DNA of 64,000 bases, taken from Lepeophtheirus salmonis (Eukaryota > Arthropoda > Copepoda > Siphonostomatoida > Caligidae). The notes beneath the pieces were generated by a model, which saw only the letters and a program-made list of their open reading frames with translations, was not told where the DNA came from and did not search any database. How positions within the stretch are numbered: position 1 is the first letter of the stretch; every line of letters starts with the position of its first letter. The position numbers were made by a program, and so were the translations under genes. Below, piece after piece: positions 60,331 to 64,000 of this stretch. The DNA lies in contig NC_052138.2 of NCBI RefSeq assembly GCF_016086655.4, forward strand, positions 11,160,001-11,224,000. Direction: 5' to 3'.

Positions 60331-61680
60331 TGGTACTTTAGGACTATCAATTCCGAGGTTGGGAATTTTTTAGCCAACTTGCCACTTGGATTATTGCAAC
60401 GTTTGACAACGGTCAAATATTGTTAGTATCCCCGGAGCCAAGGTACTTTAATGCACTTATTGCTATTAGATTTAATCGATGATTGACAGATTTATTTGTG
60501 TTGTGTTGAATTTTGGCTAGTCTATATCAAACCAGCTCTGGGCAGTTGAGTCCAAAAACAAAATGGGTAGCAACTCTTCTCGGTCTTCGTTAATTATAAT
60601 CACCTTAATAATTAATACATGGTGGTATAAGATCATTATCAGCGTTTGCTCCTTCAATTCATTTATTCTATAATAATTATATGCAATGTTTTATTATAAT
60701 ATATTTCAAGGACCACCAAATACCCCAATTTTTTTTTAGTAGCATTATTTATCGGTCTATTAATGGGGAGTTATCCATTGTCACTCCAACCAGCCCCCAC
60801 TTACAAACCCGTGATTACAGCACAGTTTTTGTCGATTCATCGGAGTGATTGGATAAAATATATATTATAGTTTATTTGGATCCGTATGTATGTAGTGAGT
60901 TAACACAAAAACAATATAGAAAAAAGATCCAGAAATGGAGAAAATATGTGTTATTAACTTTTTTATATCAAAACATATCCACACACCACCCCAATATTCA
61001 TTTGACATATTTCGATTAATTAGAGTATTTTTAGTTCAAATTTCTGTGATGAGTAGAGATACTAAAGAAGAACGTTAACTATTTGTAGTTTAGAGCCTTT
61101 ATTTGATTTATGAGATATAATTTGGCCCCTTCGAAAAAATATAATAACTATATATTGTGTGACGGTTCATTTTTACTACTTCAAGGGCTGGTTGCACCGT
61201 TTTTACTTAAATTGAATTTTTGAACCTATGACGTCACTAACTTTACATAGTCTTAAAACTAGTGATGGTCGGGACGATTAAAAAAAATATAATGCCGAGT
61301 CTAGTAAAATATTTGCTATTCTAATTATACAGCTGATTTTCACATTATTTATAACATTGCTAACCATCTTTAGACTATTTTACATCTTATCATGTTTTAC
61401 TTACCTATAACAATTATTGGTTTAAGGATAATATATACATAGCCAACTTTACATTTACAAAACTTATTACACTCAAATAACAATTGCTGTATCGACAGCA
61501 TGTGTTTAGAACACGTCTGTTCATGTTCTGTTTGTGTTCAATATGTTTTTTTTTCTCAGTTTTCGAGTATTTTTTTATCATCAAATCTTTATTATGATAT
61601 TTTTTTAATTTATAAGAACGAAATCATAAATTCACATGACTGTTTTCTCTATCTTGACGAAAATACTAGATTGTAGTGTC
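60330..61680. other. Intergenic region with repeat family R2, copy 2
   Basis: No gene seen. 60898-61125 resembles 50590-50790 (AACACAAAAACAATAT, CATATTTCGATTAATTAGAGTAT, TTTAGAGCCTTTATTTGAT). The rest is plain AT-rich DNA. Confidence 0.45.
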
Positions 61681-61757
61681 TTAAAGGTGTAAGTGTATAC
61701 TCCAAACTCTAAGTATTGCGCTTGGCTGGTTTATTCGTGAATTATCGTGCGTCGAGT

Positions 61758-62289
61758 ATGGAGGTCTGGAAGGGAGAAATTCGACATATTTTACATTTTT
61801 ATTACCTGAAAGGGGAAAATGCGTCGAAAGCGAGCAACAAAATTTCCAATGTATATGGGAACGATGCTCTTTCGGTTTGTGTTGCACGACAGTATTCGAG
61901 TAATTCCGTTCCCCTCGATTCTACTCTACTGTGAAGAAGTCGATCGTTTGAAGCTGGCGACAGAAACAGAGGACATCATCAAGATAACACCAGAGCGTAA
62001 AAATATTTGATGGCGCGCCAGAAGCTCTGGAAGCTCAGATGGGAAGTTCTTATTCATCCACTCTACAGTTTGGACCTGACACTAAGTCTCTACCACCTGT
62101 TCCTGCCTATGGTCAACGCGATTGAGGGTACAAATTTGGCTTCAATAGAAGACTGTTAAAATTAATTATTTTATTCTTTTTGCCTATAGGGACAAGGGCT
62201 TCTATGAAAAGGGCATTATGAAGTTGAATTCTCGTTGGAAACAAGTATTCGTGAAATTCGTGAAACAGAAAGGGGCATACTTAGCTTAA
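61758..62289 (+). pseudogene. Mariner transposase, internally deleted and frameshifted
   Basis: N-terminal part (from ATG 61758) reads RHILHFYYLKGENASKASNKI then YGNDALSVCVARQ, matching the helix-turn-helix start of mariner proteins (IRH.L...F..G..A.EA...I...YG...LSERT.R.W). After a large internal deletion the C-terminal part (62011-62289) reads QKLWKLRWEVLIHPLYSLD, YHLFLPM and GIMKLNSRWKQV, matching mariner's L...GWEVLPHPPYSPDLAPSDYHLF and the final KLP.RW..V. The expected third catalytic Asp (PSDYHLF) is Leu here (LSLYHLF), and the region with the first two is missing. Frames differ between the halves. Inactive. Confidence 0.8.
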
Positions 62290-63720
62290 ATCGGAGGATT
62301 GTAACACTTCTTATAGAGCATTGAATACGAAAAATACGAAATTACTTTTTCCCCAACCTATTACTATTTTTTAACTTTTTTTTCTTACATAACTAAGAAA
62401 ATTAATAAATAATACCATATAAGAATCAGGATAGGAGAATCGGAAATGACACCTTATTTTTCGGATGGCGATTCTAGAAAAAGCACACGATTCCCAATTA
62501 ATCATCCCATCACTATTTAAAACTAAGCTCGGCTTAAATTTAAGTCGAATTACCGGGGCTATTTTGCAACACCTCCAAAGAATTAATGATAATAATTTAT
62601 TCATAGAAATTGACAATAATATAAATGTATTCCAGATTCAATTGTGGAAAAATCGTTCTAGTTTGCTTTTGTCTGTAGGAGATCCATTGTTGCTGTAATA
62701 TCATCATTCTATTTTGGCCCTTTATGCATAAAGTAAGAAACCTGAGCTATATTTAGTTCAATTCTTTTTTAAAAGTATAAAAATCAGGAATTAATTAGAA
62801 CAAGAATCCAGGTCTATAAGATTCACTCAATAAACCAAACAAATTTCTTTGTTAAGGGCAAATCTATTCCACCTATTAAATCGATTTTTTCCAATGCATA
62901 AAGTAAAGCACAAAAGGTCATTGTAGTTGAATTGCCTCGTAGGCTGAGATACTTCAATTGGATTACACATATTCATCTTGAAAGACTGTTGATTTTTTTT
63001 CGGGGGGGATCCCTGCGTGAATTGTTTCTATGGTATTTTCATACTATTATTTTATTTTAGTTATTTTAAAAAAGAAATATGTTCAACAACTGAGAACCTT
63101 GAACTTTAGCTATATTTTTACTACCCTTCTTTTTATTTTTTGACAATAATTGTATTATCAAATACTTAAGCGTCTATTTTTAGAAAGAAATGTATTTTAT
63201 TATTTGATTATAGTTCTTTTGTATAGAGGAGTGGTTCTTAAACTTTTTACCTTCGCTAACCAGTTTCAGAATCTAAATAAAGTTAGTCTTTCCCAGATTT
63301 TTTTATCATAAATTTTGATGGTATTAGGTGGCGTTTTATTTGCCCTAAATTAAGAATCACTATTAAAGAGTGTTTATGTTACGTTAGGATTGTTGATGTT
63401 GGTCATTTTGGGTGTGCCAACTACCAACTTTTATTAGAATGAAAGCCATTTCTTCATTAAGATATAGGAAAATGGTAAATTACTACTACCCATGTATCTG
63501 GATGTCATAATGGGACAAAAAAAAAAAGAATTTAAACCTTTACGGTCTGTCCAAGATCTATATCTATAGTTTAATCATATAACGTGTGGAAACTTGAAAC
63601 TTACACACTTTTGTTATAGTGATTTGAGAGGTTCTGTATGAGGAAATTAGAACTGTCTGTAATTGTATGGGTAGGCATGTATCTCAAGCTGCTCTTTTGA
63701 TTTTTTTTAAACGGAGGATA
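62290..63720. other. Intergenic region, no gene recognised
   Basis: Contains a 77-codon open frame at 62465-62698 of no known family and several A/T runs. Nothing else supported. Confidence 0.4.
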
Positions 63721-63721
63721 A

Positions 63722-64000
63722 ATGTCATTGCAGCGAGATTCAAGGCTTAGGGCATCAACTCTTATTCGTGAGGGCCACACTCTTCAGAGGTGGCCAGGCT
63801 GCCAGGAATGGCTCTTAAGACCATCTACAGTGTTAAGAAGAGGCTAGATCACAACGAAACCATAGAGAGGAAGAAGGGCTCCGGAAAAAGCCGATCATTG
63901 GCATCCAACGGCATTGTGCACCCCTGATCTTGTTCTGGAGTGTTACAAGCTAACTACAGCCATGTACATCTACGTTTTTAACGACAATCTGGGTCCAGAC
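63722..64000 (+). pseudogene. N-terminal part of a transposase with helix-turn-helix, cut by the window edge
   Basis: ATG at 63722 starts SLQRDSRLRASTLIREGHTLQR. After a 1-nt shift near 63795 the sequence continues LPGMALKTIYSVKKRL then ETIERKKGSGKSRS, which is the second helix and GSGR.R motif typical of the DNA-binding part of Tc1/mariner-superfamily transposases. A TGA at 63925-63927 ends this frame. The rest lies beyond the window, so I cannot judge the catalytic domain. Confidence 0.6.

Overview
The window is eukaryotic nuclear DNA: strongly AT-rich, with spliceosomal introns, AATAAA polyadenylation signals, intron-encoded box C/D snoRNAs, decayed mariner, piggyBac and THAP-type transposon genes, and an archaeal/eukaryotic-type clamp-loader gene. 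I infer an arthropod, most likely a parasitic copepod of the sea-louse type, from base composition, repeat texture and transposon mix; no sequence here proves the species.

Positions 1-35215 are one head-to-tail tandem array of a unit of about 4.7 kb: seven complete units and a partial eighth, running off the left edge and ending in a 100-N assembly gap (35216-35315). Each unit carries one four-exon gene for a small secreted protein (180 residues in the only copy that reads through, copy 1). It has a signal peptide and a mature part that loosely resembles the fatty-acid-binding/lipocalin (calycin) fold. The gene has a 15-nt microexon, an upstream ORF whose stop overlaps the main start as ATGA, and a polyadenylation signal 14 nt after the stop codon. 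Copies differ mostly by 1-nt homopolymer indels, which looks like long-read consensus error as much as decay. The rest of the unit is non-coding and includes a transposon-like AT-rich block and the 3' part of a tRNA-like sequence. One segment of the unit, around an 18-nt palindrome, is deleted, scrambled or gapped in five of the eight units.

Positions 35316-52080 are gene-poor. They hold a snoRNA-like fragment at the gap edge, a 0.9-kb tandem duplication, a broken piggyBac transposase, a 2.8-kb element with about 500-bp inverted arms, a broken THAP-domain gene on the minus strand, and several short inverted-repeat elements.

Positions 52082-53640 hold the most informative locus: a probable non-coding snoRNA host gene with a CRE and a 5'TOP-like start, about seven short exons and one box C/D snoRNA in each of six introns. 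One snoRNA carries both guides of vertebrate SNORD80 (28S), one guides 18S at GUUAAAAAGCUCG and 28S at GCGUUGGAUU, and three are paralogous copies guiding 28S at CCUGUUGAG. The arrangement recalls vertebrate GAS5-type host genes.

Positions 54390-56330 hold the replication factor C subunit 4 gene (RFC4), with an uninterrupted 355-codon reading frame and a probable 5'UTR intron; its upstream region also carries TGACGTCA. The remainder (56340-64000) is repeats and transposon debris: two MITE-like elements, a second copy of a repeat family also found near 42.6 kb, a hairpin-forming AT-rich element, an internally deleted mariner transposase and, at the right edge, the N-terminal part of another transposase.
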